This document shows positions 31,845 to 41,117 of a stretch of DNA of 64,000 nucleotides, piece after piece. Location of the stretch: positions 1 to 64,000 of the forward strand of contig FZRB01000007.1 in NCBI GenBank assembly GCA_900199595.1, in the 5' to 3' direction. Source of the stretch: Lachnospiraceae bacterium. GTDB lineage: Bacteria > Bacillota > Clostridia > Lachnospirales > Lachnospiraceae. The translations under genes and the position numbers were made by a program. The notes beneath the pieces are model-generated. The model was not told the origin of the DNA, made no database searches, and saw only the letters and a program-made list of their open reading frames with translations. Position 1 is the stretch's first letter, and each line of letters starts with the position of its first letter.

Positions 31845-33623
31845 TTATTTAGCATCTTTCTCGCTTATATATTTATTGAGAGTATCAACTACTGTATTAA
31901 GATTATAAGGCTTAGCTATATAATCATCGAGCTGATTCTTCATGATACGCTCTTTATCACCAAACATAGCTCTTGCTGTAACAGCTATGATTGGAAGTCT
32001 AGGCTTATGATTCTCTAATTCTATCTTACGAATCTCCTGTGTAGCTGCAATACCATCCATAACAGGCATCTGAACATCGAAAAGTGCTGCATCATAAGTC
32101 TTTTCCTTATACAATGCTACTGCCTTCTCACCGTTCTCAGCTATATCATAGGAGAAACCAGCCATACCCAGGAGCTTTCCGATAACCTGCTGATTAACAG
32201 GCTCATCCTCAGCTACAAGTATACGTGCATTCTTTCCGTTTGCATTATTGATAGAATAGACAGCAGCTTCTCTGTTCTTCTCTTCAGCTTCCTTTTCTGC
32301 CTCTACCTCAGCAGCCTTAACAACCTTAATCGGTATCTCTGCTATAAATGTAGAACCTATACCCTCTTTACTCTGAACAGTTATAGTACCATTCATGAGC
32401 TCTGTTATCTGTCTGGAAATAACAAGTCCAAGACCTGAGCCACCATATCTACGGGTATCTGAACCATCAACCTGCGAGAATCTTACGAAGAGCTTGCTCA
32501 TATTTGCATCCGATATACCTATACCTGTATCGGCAACAGCTATACGGAGCTTTATCATGTCATCCTTATCATCTAAAGCTGCAATCTTAACTCTTACGCC
32601 ACCATCTGAAGTGAACTTGATGGCATTTGAAAGAAGACAGTTAAGAACCTGCTGTATACGCTGTCCGTCTGCACGAACAAGCTTAGGCATGTTATTACCA
32701 AACGAAAGATCAAGAGCTATGTTCTTTCCATCTGCTGCAGGTACATGAGCAGCTACTGTTTCTTCTATGGAAGCCTTAATGTCACAGATTTCTTCCTTAA
32801 TCTTATACTTACCTGCTTCAAGCTTACTGATATCAAGAATATCATTGATAAGTCTGAGAAGATTATCAGCACAGTTCTTTGCTGTAATAAGATTATCTCT
32901 GTAGTCTGCCTGAAGATCATCAGCCATAAGTGTGAGCTGAATCATACCCAGAATACCATTGATAGGTGTACGGATCTCGTGACTCATATTTGCAAGGAAC
33001 TCTGCCTGAGTCTTATAAGCAGCATTTGCATCTTCTATAGCTTTTGACAGCTTAGCCTCTGTCTCCTTCTGCTCTGTAACATCGATAACAACCATGTTTA
33101 TAAAGTCAGACTCTGACTTATACATAACTGTATTGAATACTTTGCCAAGCTTCTCCATGGTTATCTCAACATCCATCAGGTCACCTTCTTTTGTACCTGA
33201 AGTGTTATAAGCCTTAAACCATGCATTTATATCCTGGAGAACCTCTATGTTGCTTTCTCCGAGAACCTTACCGATAAGAGACTCCTTATCAAGTCCGAAA
33301 TATGTGCCAAATGTATTATTAACATCCTCAACCTGATAACCGATTACTGTACCGGTGTGATCCATAATTATCTTTGCCTGTGCAAATCCTATAGGAAGAT
33401 TCTTGAAAAGCTTTCTGTATTTATCACTCTTATTTTTCTCCTGAGCTTTTCCGGTACCACTGCTGATGATCAAAAATACAGCTGCAGCCTGTAATATAAC
33501 CATGACAATTCCAACAGCAAATATATTTTTCGAAACTGCAATTCCAATAATACCTAGCACGGCAATAACAGCGGCTGTCAAAATCGCCAGTTTCTGCGGA
33601 TCCATCTTTCTGAGTTTATCCAT
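31845..33623 (-). CDS. Hybrid sensor histidine kinase with receiver domain
   Basis: A 592-residue protein. Two membrane segments at 10-55, a PAS-like domain at about 75-185, then the HisKA region with EFLANMSHEIRTPINGILG (His215), an HATPase with GSGLGLVISRQI, and a C-terminal receiver (ARILVAEDEPVNQQVIGK...ALFDVQMPVMDG, residues about 465-590). Hybrid kinases of this kind often feed a phosphorelay. AAGGGG lies before the ATG. It is alone in its transcription unit. The signal is unknown. Confidence 0.92.
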   Translation of the reverse strand: MDKLRKMDPQKLAILTAAVIAVLGIIGIAVSKNIFAVGIVMVILQAAAVFLIISSGTGKAQEKNKSDKYRKLFKNLPIGFAQAKIIMDHTGTVIGYQVEDVNNTFGTYFGLDKESLIGKVLGESNIEVLQDINAWFKAYNTSGTKEGDLMDVEITMEKLGKVFNTVMYKSESDFINMVVIDVTEQKETEAKLSKAIEDANAAYKTQAEFLANMSHEIRTPINGILGMIQLTLMADDLQADYRDNLITAKNCADNLLRLINDILDISKLEAGKYKIKEEICDIKASIEETVAAHVPAADGKNIALDLSFGNNMPKLVRADGQRIQQVLNCLLSNAIKFTSDGGVRVKIAALDDKDDMIKLRIAVADTGIGISDANMSKLFVRFSQVDGSDTRRYGGSGLGLVISRQITELMNGTITVQSKEGIGSTFIAEIPIKVVKAAEVEAEKEAEEKNREAAVYSINNANGKNARILVAEDEPVNQQVIGKLLGMAGFSYDIAENGEKAVALYKEKTYDAALFDVQMPVMDGIAATQEIRKIELENHKPRLPIIAVTARAMFGDKERIMKNQLDDYIAKPYNLNTVVDTLNKYISEKDAK

Positions 33624-33684
33624 AATAACACCCCTTTATATAGTATATATCATCTATATTAACAACTAAATCAAGTATAATCAG

Positions 33685-36339
33685 CTAGTTTTGATTATAT
33701 ATCTTTTCATATTCATGGTCAACGAATACTTTACTTTTCTTTATCGTAAAAACAAAAACAATTATATAAATTATCCAGCCTGCGATGCTGATAATAATTC
33801 CCAGCCTGAATCCTTCCGGAACAAATCTCAGAACTATATCATGTTCTCCTGCATCCGGCCAGAGCGCCAGAAATCCGTCACCTGTCCGTTCAACATCAAC
33901 CCTCTTTCCATCTATATAAGCCTGCCATCCCTCGTCATATGGAATCGTAGTAAACAGAAACTGATCTTCATCCAGATTCACTGTTCCCTTTATCTCATTA
34001 TCTGTTATTTCAGATACAAACATTTCATTTTTCAGAATGTCACATCTAAGCTGAGTCAGATTATCCTTGTTTATTTTGGACAGGAACATGGATATACTTC
34101 CGTCAGGAGAGTAGTCTTCATCAAAATCCAGCTCAAACTTAACTATATCTCCGGGCTCCAGCTCCCCGAGGTCAAAAAGCTGAGTGAAGTATCTTCCGGA
34201 CGCCTGTTCTTCATCATTAAGATAATAAACAAGATTCTCCAGATAATTAGCACGTATATTAATTATATATCTGCCCTCTTCGGGAACAACCATCGTTGCA
34301 AATACAGTTATGGTATCTCCTTCTCCGTCTGAATAATAAATATGATTTGGAGAATCCTCCGTATACTCAGGATTACATCCATCACCGGATACCGCATAAG
34401 GGAGATTAACCTCCTCAAATATTTCACCTGTTCCGTAAGCCTTTTTTGCAAAATCATTCAGCACATTTGCAGAATTATATGTATCTGTATCCCATTCCTC
34501 CAGAGCCTCATCAACTCCATACCCAATGGACATGGCATATTTGTTCTCATATACTCTGATTCTGTCATCATGATACATCAGATTATAGTCATTCTCTGCC
34601 GGATAAAAATCACCATCTCTCAAATAAACATATCTTATGCCCAGCAGATCATTTGTAACAGGATTTGAACCATAAAACAGATATTCATTTGAGCCGGTAT
34701 AAAAACCAAGGTGCGACATGGCATCAACCATATCTCCTCTTACTGTACTGCAAAATGTACCCACGCTCTTAAGATTACAATAGGTATTCTCATCGAGCAT
34801 TATAGGAGAAACGATATCGGAACGATAGAACACCTGCCCCTTTGCTTCTGCAAGCTTCTCAACCTCTTCAACTGTACGCTGCATAGTATCCGAATACTGC
34901 ATATAGTATTCACCATCCGCTGCTCCATGCTGACTCATTCCCAGTCCCGCATTTAACAGTATCTCCGCTATCATCATAGAAGCAAATGTTACACTGAGTA
35001 TCAGCCCTGCCACTCCCTTTATATCAGAAGATAACAGGAAGATTGTGTACACTATTGTGAGAGCGCATGAAACTATCATCATGACACTGACCGGAACAAC
35101 AGAATAAAATTCCGAATAATAATAAGTAAGCGCTAATATTACTCCTGCAGCAAGCGAACCTGCAATTGTTGACAGCACACTGGTTTCCTTTATGTCCGAC
35201 ACAACATCATAGGTCATATAGAGTAATGTAAATATATATAAAAACGAAAATCTGTTTGGTATTCCAAACTGATTGTGAAAACCGTGCCATATAAAATTAA
35301 GCACCTGCTGATTCATGCTTAGCAGCATAACAGCCAGCAAAAGTACTTTTCTGATTTTTTCCCAGATAGTGATCCTATTTGAAAAAATGAATACAAACAA
35401 AAGCAGATACGGAAGCATACCGCAATAAAGATTTGCATTTCCGTCAAATGTATCCATATTGATAGGTTTTGAAAGAACAAACTGATATTTTATCAGTTCA
35501 AAAAAGCTCTGATAAAACTTCCACTCAGGAAAACTGGCACCGGAGGAAGCTGTTTGGGATATAGCCAGAAAGGCCATAATAAGAGAAAGTGCCGCCATTG
35601 CAGCCGACAGAAGTGATGCTCCCGCAAATACCAGTCCATCCTTTATGAACTTCTTTATATTCTTATGTCCTGTGGCAAGAAACCATAAGACAAGAAATAC
35701 ACAGATAATAAAAGATATATAGTAATTACAATACATACTGTAAAAAAGAGCAGCACAGTAAAGTCTTATATCCCTCTTTTCTAAAAGACGATTATATCCC
35801 AGAATAATTAACGGAAATATCATGATGCAGTCCAGCCACATAAGATTCCAGTAATATCCGCACATATAATTATTCAGTGCATATGCAAGAGAAAAGCCTG
35901 TGATCATAAGACTGTTCTCCGGAGTACCGTTTCTTCTGGAAAGAAGATATCCGAATGTGCCTGCGGATATGACGATCTTTACTGCCACAAACACAGAAAA
36001 CATAGTAATAATCCCTCTTCTGGTAAAGAACACTATCAGAAGATTTAAAGGAGATGCCATATAATAAAGAAGCAGAGACTGAAAATTCTGACCAAGTCCT
36101 ACATCCCAGGTATAAAAGAGATTCTTGCCGTTAAGAAGCTTGTCCTGATAATCACTGAAAAAAGGAACATATTGATGTATGCTGTCAACAAGCGTAAAAG
36201 AGCCTGTCCCAAAAGGAGTAACATCCATATATATCATTATTACAACCATAAAAACAGCCGTAATGGCCACGGCTGAAAGCCATGACCAGTTACGACCAAA
36301 GAAACCTTTGTTTTTTTCTTCTGCATGTAATTCTGACAT
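33685..36339 (-). CDS. YfhO-family membrane protein
   Basis: About 884 residues, starting at the ATG at 36339, which follows AGGAAG; a TTG further upstream has no such site. Some 12-13 membrane segments, an N-terminal LVDSIHQYVPFFSDYQDKL stretch and a C-terminal soluble part (FTTIPYDEGWQAYIDGKRVDV, EHDIVLRFVPEGFRLGIIIS) are the signature of the YfhO family. In Bacillus a relative adds sugars to lipoteichoic acid; other members are likely glycosyltransferase-like (GT-C). Last membrane segment at the C-terminus. The gene is followed by the hybrid kinase on the same strand. Confidence 0.88.
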   Translation of the reverse strand: MSELHAEEKNKGFFGRNWSWLSAVAITAVFMVVIMIYMDVTPFGTGSFTLVDSIHQYVPFFSDYQDKLLNGKNLFYTWDVGLGQNFQSLLLYYMASPLNLLIVFFTRRGIITMFSVFVAVKIVISAGTFGYLLSRRNGTPENSLMITGFSLAYALNNYMCGYYWNLMWLDCIMIFPLIILGYNRLLEKRDIRLYCAALFYSMYCNYYISFIICVFLVLWFLATGHKNIKKFIKDGLVFAGASLLSAAMAALSLIMAFLAISQTASSGASFPEWKFYQSFFELIKYQFVLSKPINMDTFDGNANLYCGMLPYLLLFVFIFSNRITIWEKIRKVLLLAVMLLSMNQQVLNFIWHGFHNQFGIPNRFSFLYIFTLLYMTYDVVSDIKETSVLSTIAGSLAAGVILALTYYYSEFYSVVPVSVMMIVSCALTIVYTIFLLSSDIKGVAGLILSVTFASMMIAEILLNAGLGMSQHGAADGEYYMQYSDTMQRTVEEVEKLAEAKGQVFYRSDIVSPIMLDENTYCNLKSVGTFCSTVRGDMVDAMSHLGFYTGSNEYLFYGSNPVTNDLLGIRYVYLRDGDFYPAENDYNLMYHDDRIRVYENKYAMSIGYGVDEALEEWDTDTYNSANVLNDFAKKAYGTGEIFEEVNLPYAVSGDGCNPEYTEDSPNHIYYSDGEGDTITVFATMVVPEEGRYIINIRANYLENLVYYLNDEEQASGRYFTQLFDLGELEPGDIVKFELDFDEDYSPDGSISMFLSKINKDNLTQLRCDILKNEMFVSEITDNEIKGTVNLDEDQFLFTTIPYDEGWQAYIDGKRVDVERTGDGFLALWPDAGEHDIVLRFVPEGFRLGIIISIAGWIIYIIVFVFTIKKSKVFVDHEYEKIYNQN

Positions 36340-36391
36340 TTTTCTTCCTAAGACTATAGTGTATTTTTTAGACAATCAATCTTTGATTACC

Positions 36392-38743
36392 TTATTTGTT
36401 TGCAGCCAGCAGATATACAAGCGGTGAATTCCAATATATAGCTGTCTCATTAGTTGAATAGCTCTGTGAATTATCCACATAACACAGGGCCGGAACTTCC
36501 TCAGAAAGAACAGCCTTAGCATATGGATCCTCAAGGCTCTTGTTAGGACCGCCTACCAGCATACCCGGCATAGCACTTCCAACCACCTGTGAAGGTCTGT
36601 GGTGTGGGTTATTTGGTGAAAATGTACCGAAGCCTGTTACAAAGCAGTAACCCAGAGGATTGCTTCCCAGAAGATAATCCAGCTGCTTCTTTGCAAGCTT
36701 CGAATAGGTCTCGTCTCCGGTTACATTTGCAGCCATGCAAAGAATCTCACCGTTATTTCCTACTCTCATATTGCTTCCCCATGAGAAACCACTTCCAAAG
36801 CCCAGGAAATATCCGCTTTTCTCTGCCTGCTCCACTATTTCATCAGCCACTGCTGATATACGGGATATACCCATGTCCTTCAAATCCTCTGAAGCGTATT
36901 TTGCAAGATCATAATCTGCATATGAAGATATATCTGCCCAGCCAAGACCTGAAATAATGCTTTCATCAGCACTGAGCTTTGTTATATAACTCTTTGCAGA
37001 CTCATTTCCGGCAAGATATATCTCAACAGCTGCCCAGTATACTTCATCCTTGACATTTTTATCCGGATATTCACCCGTTTCAATATCTGAAGGGTTAGTA
37101 TATCCCTTCCAGTCACCATTATCAATCACATATTTCCATGCCTGCTCAGCACTAAGCCTTGCCTGTGTAGCAAAATCACTGTCATAATCCTTATATACCA
37201 TAGAGGCTTTAGCCATAATAGCAGCAAAGTCAGCCGTCGCAGCTACAGAGACAGGAGCCAGGAACAGCTCATCTGTTTCTTCTTCAGGACCTACTGTTTC
37301 AGGGAATACAAGAGCGGTAACCTTATGATATACTCCTCCCGTTTTCTCATCCTGCATTTTAAGCATCCAGTCCAGCTCATATCTGGCTTCATCCAGCATA
37401 TCAGGTACTCCGTTTCCTGATTCAGGAATTCCCATATCATCGTCCATTACTTCATAATCTTCAAAAGCAGAAAGAAGATCTGCAACAGTTACAGCTCCGG
37501 GAACAACATATCTTCCATAATCACCAGCATCATGCCAGCCACCTGATACATCTTTCTTAGTACTCTTGTCATCATAAACTGTTGCTTCATCAGTATGGCA
37601 TTTTCCATGCTTAAACTCACCTGCTATATCTGCATCAGTTGATGTTCCGCATCTCTGTTTATAGAGCATTAATACGCTTTCCTTATAAAGCTCTGAATAC
37701 GGATCATCCTTTATCTCGAACTGATAGCTTGCACCCTCATTTGTGAATACATAATAAGTACCCGGTTCCTTCAGATCAGTAAAATCTGCTTTTCTGGTAC
37801 CCGTCAGAACACCATAGTCATATATAGGCTCTTCAAGTTTTCCGGCAAAAACCGTTTCATTTGTTGATGCGTCACAAACTATGAATTCCTCTTCGCCTTC
37901 ATTTTCGGTCTTAACTATGGCAACCTTGTCATCTGAAGGTTTATATCCCAGCTGGTTTACAGCTACATTTACATAGTTGGGAAGAGTACCTCCCACTTCA
38001 GCCTTTGAGGCATCCTTTACAACAAGCTTGATATTATCTATCGTTACAGTATGCTCTCCTGGATCGGAAGTCATATCATCCATATAACCCATATTAAAAA
38101 CTATACGTGGTGCAGGATCGCTCTCCTCAGTCATTTCAAAGTCTACTGAAAAATTCGTAACCTCAGGACCAACATCTATTTTCTCACCCTGATATGCATG
38201 ATAATCGCCACCGTTTAGCTGAAGTCTGTATTCTACCTTACGTTCTACGGAACTGCTGATATCAAAGCTGTAGGTATATACACAATTCTGATTCAGAGCA
38301 AAACCATCCCAATAAACCTGATTTGCATAATCCAGAGAACCACAGTTCTTTATATCAATAACCATCTGTCCGTCAGAAGCCTTCAGATCACAGCTTCCTC
38401 CGTTATTGTATAATGTAAATCCTTTCAGATCATTATCATCAAAATTGATGTCTACAAGCTGATCTCCATCCTTAACAGACTTACCTTCTGAGCCACCTCC
38501 GGATTCCAGAGTCTGCTCCAAAGTGGCAGGACCGGTTCCTTTCAGCGAGCTTTCCGTAGATATCTCTACATCATTTTCTGCCGCCTCATATTCATCCAGC
38601 GCTTCCTCTTCCTCAAGCTCAATGGCTTCTGTTATTTCACTGCCATCATTTTCATCAATATTCTGTCCGGAATTGCCGCACGCTGTCATGCTGAAGATCA
38701 TAGCTATAATAAGTGACACCGATACTATTTTCTTTATTCTCAT
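36392..38743 (-). CDS. GH9-family endoglucanase lipoprotein with N-terminal CBM and Ig-like domain
   Basis: About 783 residues from the ATG at 38743 (AAGGAGAG upstream). The lipobox SMTAC with Cys22 anchors it to the membrane. Acidic spacer to about 90, a carbohydrate-binding-type beta domain at about 95-245 (LKGFTLYNNGGSCDL...), the CelD N-terminal Ig-like domain (VAVNQLGYKPSDDK..., about 255-345), then a GH9 core with VSGGWHDAGDYGRYVVPG (the catalytic DAGD Asp pair near 405), GFGTFSPNNPHHRPS and NETAIYWNSP with the catalytic Glu near the C-terminus. It cleaves beta-1,4-glucan at the cell surface. It is followed by the YfhO gene. Confidence 0.93.
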   Translation of the reverse strand: MRIKKIVSVSLIIAMIFSMTACGNSGQNIDENDGSEITEAIELEEEEALDEYEAAENDVEISTESSLKGTGPATLEQTLESGGGSEGKSVKDGDQLVDINFDDNDLKGFTLYNNGGSCDLKASDGQMVIDIKNCGSLDYANQVYWDGFALNQNCVYTYSFDISSSVERKVEYRLQLNGGDYHAYQGEKIDVGPEVTNFSVDFEMTEESDPAPRIVFNMGYMDDMTSDPGEHTVTIDNIKLVVKDASKAEVGGTLPNYVNVAVNQLGYKPSDDKVAIVKTENEGEEEFIVCDASTNETVFAGKLEEPIYDYGVLTGTRKADFTDLKEPGTYYVFTNEGASYQFEIKDDPYSELYKESVLMLYKQRCGTSTDADIAGEFKHGKCHTDEATVYDDKSTKKDVSGGWHDAGDYGRYVVPGAVTVADLLSAFEDYEVMDDDMGIPESGNGVPDMLDEARYELDWMLKMQDEKTGGVYHKVTALVFPETVGPEEETDELFLAPVSVAATADFAAIMAKASMVYKDYDSDFATQARLSAEQAWKYVIDNGDWKGYTNPSDIETGEYPDKNVKDEVYWAAVEIYLAGNESAKSYITKLSADESIISGLGWADISSYADYDLAKYASEDLKDMGISRISAVADEIVEQAEKSGYFLGFGSGFSWGSNMRVGNNGEILCMAANVTGDETYSKLAKKQLDYLLGSNPLGYCFVTGFGTFSPNNPHHRPSQVVGSAMPGMLVGGPNKSLEDPYAKAVLSEEVPALCYVDNSQSYSTNETAIYWNSPLVYLLAANK

Positions 38744-38801
38744 AGTATTCTTACTCTCCTTATACATCTGCATATATGCCAGATTATTTGATAAATCCTT
38801 A

Positions 38802-39593
38802 TTAAGAGTTCAGATATCCGACTACTTCTTTAAAATCCATGTCTCCGCCAAATATGGAGAGAGCACTTCCTATGGTAACATCTATTTTATCATTTCCCAA
38901 AGCCCTGATTATATCTATATCTTCAAAGCTTCTGACTCCTCCTGCATAAGTAACAGGAATACTGTCCTCCCATTCACCCAGAAGCTTGACAAGTTCCTTA
39001 TCTACACCGCATTTTTTTCCTTCAACATCAACTGCATGAATCAGGAATTCATCAGCATATGGTTTAAGCGTATCAAGTGTATCATGAGTCAGCTTAGTGT
39101 CGGTAAAGCTCTGCCATCTGTCAGTTACTATATAATAACTATCATCTCCTTCATCCGAAGGCTTTTTTCTGCAGGAAAGATCCAGAACCAGATGTTCCTT
39201 TCCAACAAGACTTACCATTTCATTTAATCTGTCAAAATCTATTAAACCATCTCTGAAAACATATGAGGTGACAATAACATGTGAAGCTCCAAGCTTCAGG
39301 AAGCTTTCAGCATTCTCCGGAGTTATCCCTCCACCAACCATGAAACCTTCGGGATATTCCTTCATCGCATCAGATGCTGCCCTTATATCATCCAGATATT
39401 CCTTTGTACCAGCTTTATTGAGAAGTATTATATGTCCACCAGGCAGACCACAGCTTCTGTATAAGCGTCCAAAGAATGACGCCCCCTCTTCTGATACATA
39501 ATTAGTATCTGCACCATTTATATCGTCCAGTGTACCTCCGACTATCTGTTTTACCTTTCCATCATGAATATCAATACATGGTCTTAATCGCAT
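38802..39593 (-). CDS. hisA: Eukaryote-type HisA isomerase (phosphoribosylformimino-AICAR-P isomerase)
   Basis: A 263-residue TIM-barrel protein with MRLRPCIDIHDGKVKQIVGG, GGGITPENAESFLKLGASHVIVTSYVF, an internal VLDLSCRKK and YAGGVRSFEDIDIIRALGNDKIDVTIGSAL. The fit is with the eukaryote-like HisA branch (yeast His6-like), which many Lachnospiraceae have. It catalyses the fourth step of histidine synthesis. No other his gene is next to it. AGGGGG lies eight bases before the ATG. Confidence 0.9.
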   Translation of the reverse strand: MRLRPCIDIHDGKVKQIVGGTLDDINGADTNYVSEEGASFFGRLYRSCGLPGGHIILLNKAGTKEYLDDIRAASDAMKEYPEGFMVGGGITPENAESFLKLGASHVIVTSYVFRDGLIDFDRLNEMVSLVGKEHLVLDLSCRKKPSDEGDDSYYIVTDRWQSFTDTKLTHDTLDTLKPYADEFLIHAVDVEGKKCGVDKELVKLLGEWEDSIPVTYAGGVRSFEDIDIIRALGNDKIDVTIGSALSIFGGDMDFKEVVGYLNS

Positions 39594-39623
39594 TATTTAT
39601 ACCCCCTATTCATATGAGTCAAC

Positions 39624-39650
39624 AAGAACCGTCCTCACTGACTCATTTAT
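39624..39650. repeat. 27-bp direct repeat, copy 1 (with inverted-repeat arm)
   Basis: A 27-bp sequence beginning AAGAACCGTCCTCACTGACT is identical to 39727-39753. Copy 1 also has ATGAGTCA (39614-39621) matching TGACTCAT (39639-39646), so it can form a hairpin with a 17-base loop. Between the copies lies about 75 bp with an A-run. Confidence 0.85.
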
Positions 39651-39726
39651 ATAAGTCATTTTTGATAATGTCCTATTAAACCACAAATGAAAATGTCCCG
39701 ATATGGTATACTATCCTCAAAAAAAA

Positions 39727-39753
39727 AAGAACCGTCCTCACTGACTCATTTAT
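39727..39753. repeat. 27-bp direct repeat, copy 2 (reaches into the MATE gene's end)
   Basis: Identical to 39624-39650. The last bases overlap the stop codon of the leftward MATE gene at 39746. This suggests insertion or duplication of a small intergenic repeat at the gene end, probably a common repeat of the genome; I recall similar GAGTCAGTGAGGACGGTTCTT words in related genomes. Confidence 0.8.
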
Positions 39754-41098
39754 TCATTTCCTTTAGTTCTGTCCATGCCAGCGGCACACTTATAAATACT
39801 GATATAATGTCTGCCACGGTCTGGGTTATCTCTACTCCCGTAATTCCAAATAACCTCGGAAGTATCAGTATTAAAGGTATAAAACATATACCATTTCTTG
39901 CTGATGAAGATATGCTTGCTTTTAATCCCTTCCCCATGGACTGAAGCATCATATTACACATTACTGTTGTTGCCATAAGCGGCATCACCGCTGCCTGACA
40001 TCTGAGAGCTACCTTTCCAACCTCTATAACCTGAGGGTCATTCCTGAACCATCCGACTATCTGTGGTGCAAATACTATAGATAGAACTGCCAGTGCCGAA
40101 AGAAAGATAGTACCCCATTTTACACAAAAATAAAAACCTTCTTTTACTCTGCCTTTCAGACCCGCCCCAAAATTAAATGAACATACAGGCTGATAACCCT
40201 GTCCAAATCCAATCAGTGCAGATACCATCATCATCATTACTCTGGTAACAATAGACATTCCTGCAATAGCCGCATCACCGCCATAGAAACCGGCAAATTT
40301 GTTAAGCAGAAGCGTTGATACTGCTGCCATCCCCTGTCTGAAAAGAGATGGAGCACCTCCATTGATAATCTCCAGTATATAATGTCCATTTATATGTACA
40401 TTCTTTATACTTATACGTATATTTTCCCCTTTGTAGCTTCCTATGAGAAGTACGGTAAAACTGATGATCTGACCGGATACCGTAGCTATAGCCGCTCCGG
40501 TTACACCCATTTTCAGAACCAGAATCAGCAGTGGATCAAGAATTACATTTACTACTGCTCCACACATCAGACCTACCATAGCATATATGGCACTGCCCTG
40601 AAATCTGAGCTGATTATTTATAACAAACTGCCCCATCATAAACGGCGCACCTATAAGAATGATTCTCATATATGATATGGTATCATCCATAGTAGCAGGT
40701 GAAGCACCTATCCAGACAGCTAATTTTTCAACAAATATATTACCCAGTATTACAACTGTGAATCCAAGAAGTATGGATATGGCAAAACCTGTTGCTGCCA
40801 TCTCATTTGCTTCTTTTTTATTTCCGGCACCAAGCATTCTTGAAAGATAGTTTCCGGAACCATGTCCGCAGAAAAATCCCAATGCCTGGATAATTGCCAT
40901 CACTGAAAAGACAAGTCCCACTGCAGCTGTTGCCTCAGTGGAAATCCTGCCTACAAAATATGTATCAGCTGAATTATAAAATGCTGTCACCAGCATGCTG
41001 ATTATTGTCGGAATTGATAGCTTTACTATCAGTTGGGGAATAGGTGTCTCAGTCAGCATCTGACGACGGGACTGTTTTTCTGTGTTTTTCTCTTCCAT
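39746..41098 (-). CDS. MATE-family efflux transporter
   Basis: A 450-residue protein with 12 membrane segments in two six-segment halves. PTIISMLVTAFYNSADTYFVGRIS and LFRQGMAAVSTLLLNKFAGFYGGDAAIAGMSI are the typical starts of the halves. These transporters export cationic drugs or metabolites with Na+ or H+. No clear Shine-Dalgarno site is visible before the ATG (AATATTATATAAAAA), and the AAA-ATPase gene ends 19 bp upstream, so translational coupling is likely. Confidence 0.93.
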   Translation of the reverse strand: MEEKNTEKQSRRQMLTETPIPQLIVKLSIPTIISMLVTAFYNSADTYFVGRISTEATAAVGLVFSVMAIIQALGFFCGHGSGNYLSRMLGAGNKKEANEMAATGFAISILLGFTVVILGNIFVEKLAVWIGASPATMDDTISYMRIILIGAPFMMGQFVINNQLRFQGSAIYAMVGLMCGAVVNVILDPLLILVLKMGVTGAAIATVSGQIISFTVLLIGSYKGENIRISIKNVHINGHYILEIINGGAPSLFRQGMAAVSTLLLNKFAGFYGGDAAIAGMSIVTRVMMMMVSALIGFGQGYQPVCSFNFGAGLKGRVKEGFYFCVKWGTIFLSALAVLSIVFAPQIVGWFRNDPQVIEVGKVALRCQAAVMPLMATTVMCNMMLQSMGKGLKASISSSARNGICFIPLILILPRLFGITGVEITQTVADIISVFISVPLAWTELKEMNK

Positions 41099-41117
41099 TT
41101 TTTATATAATATTTTTT

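Noticed and set aside
33691-34332. 213-residue open frame antisense to the YfhO gene
   Set aside because: Same reason: the opposite strand holds a clear family protein; this frame shows no domain.
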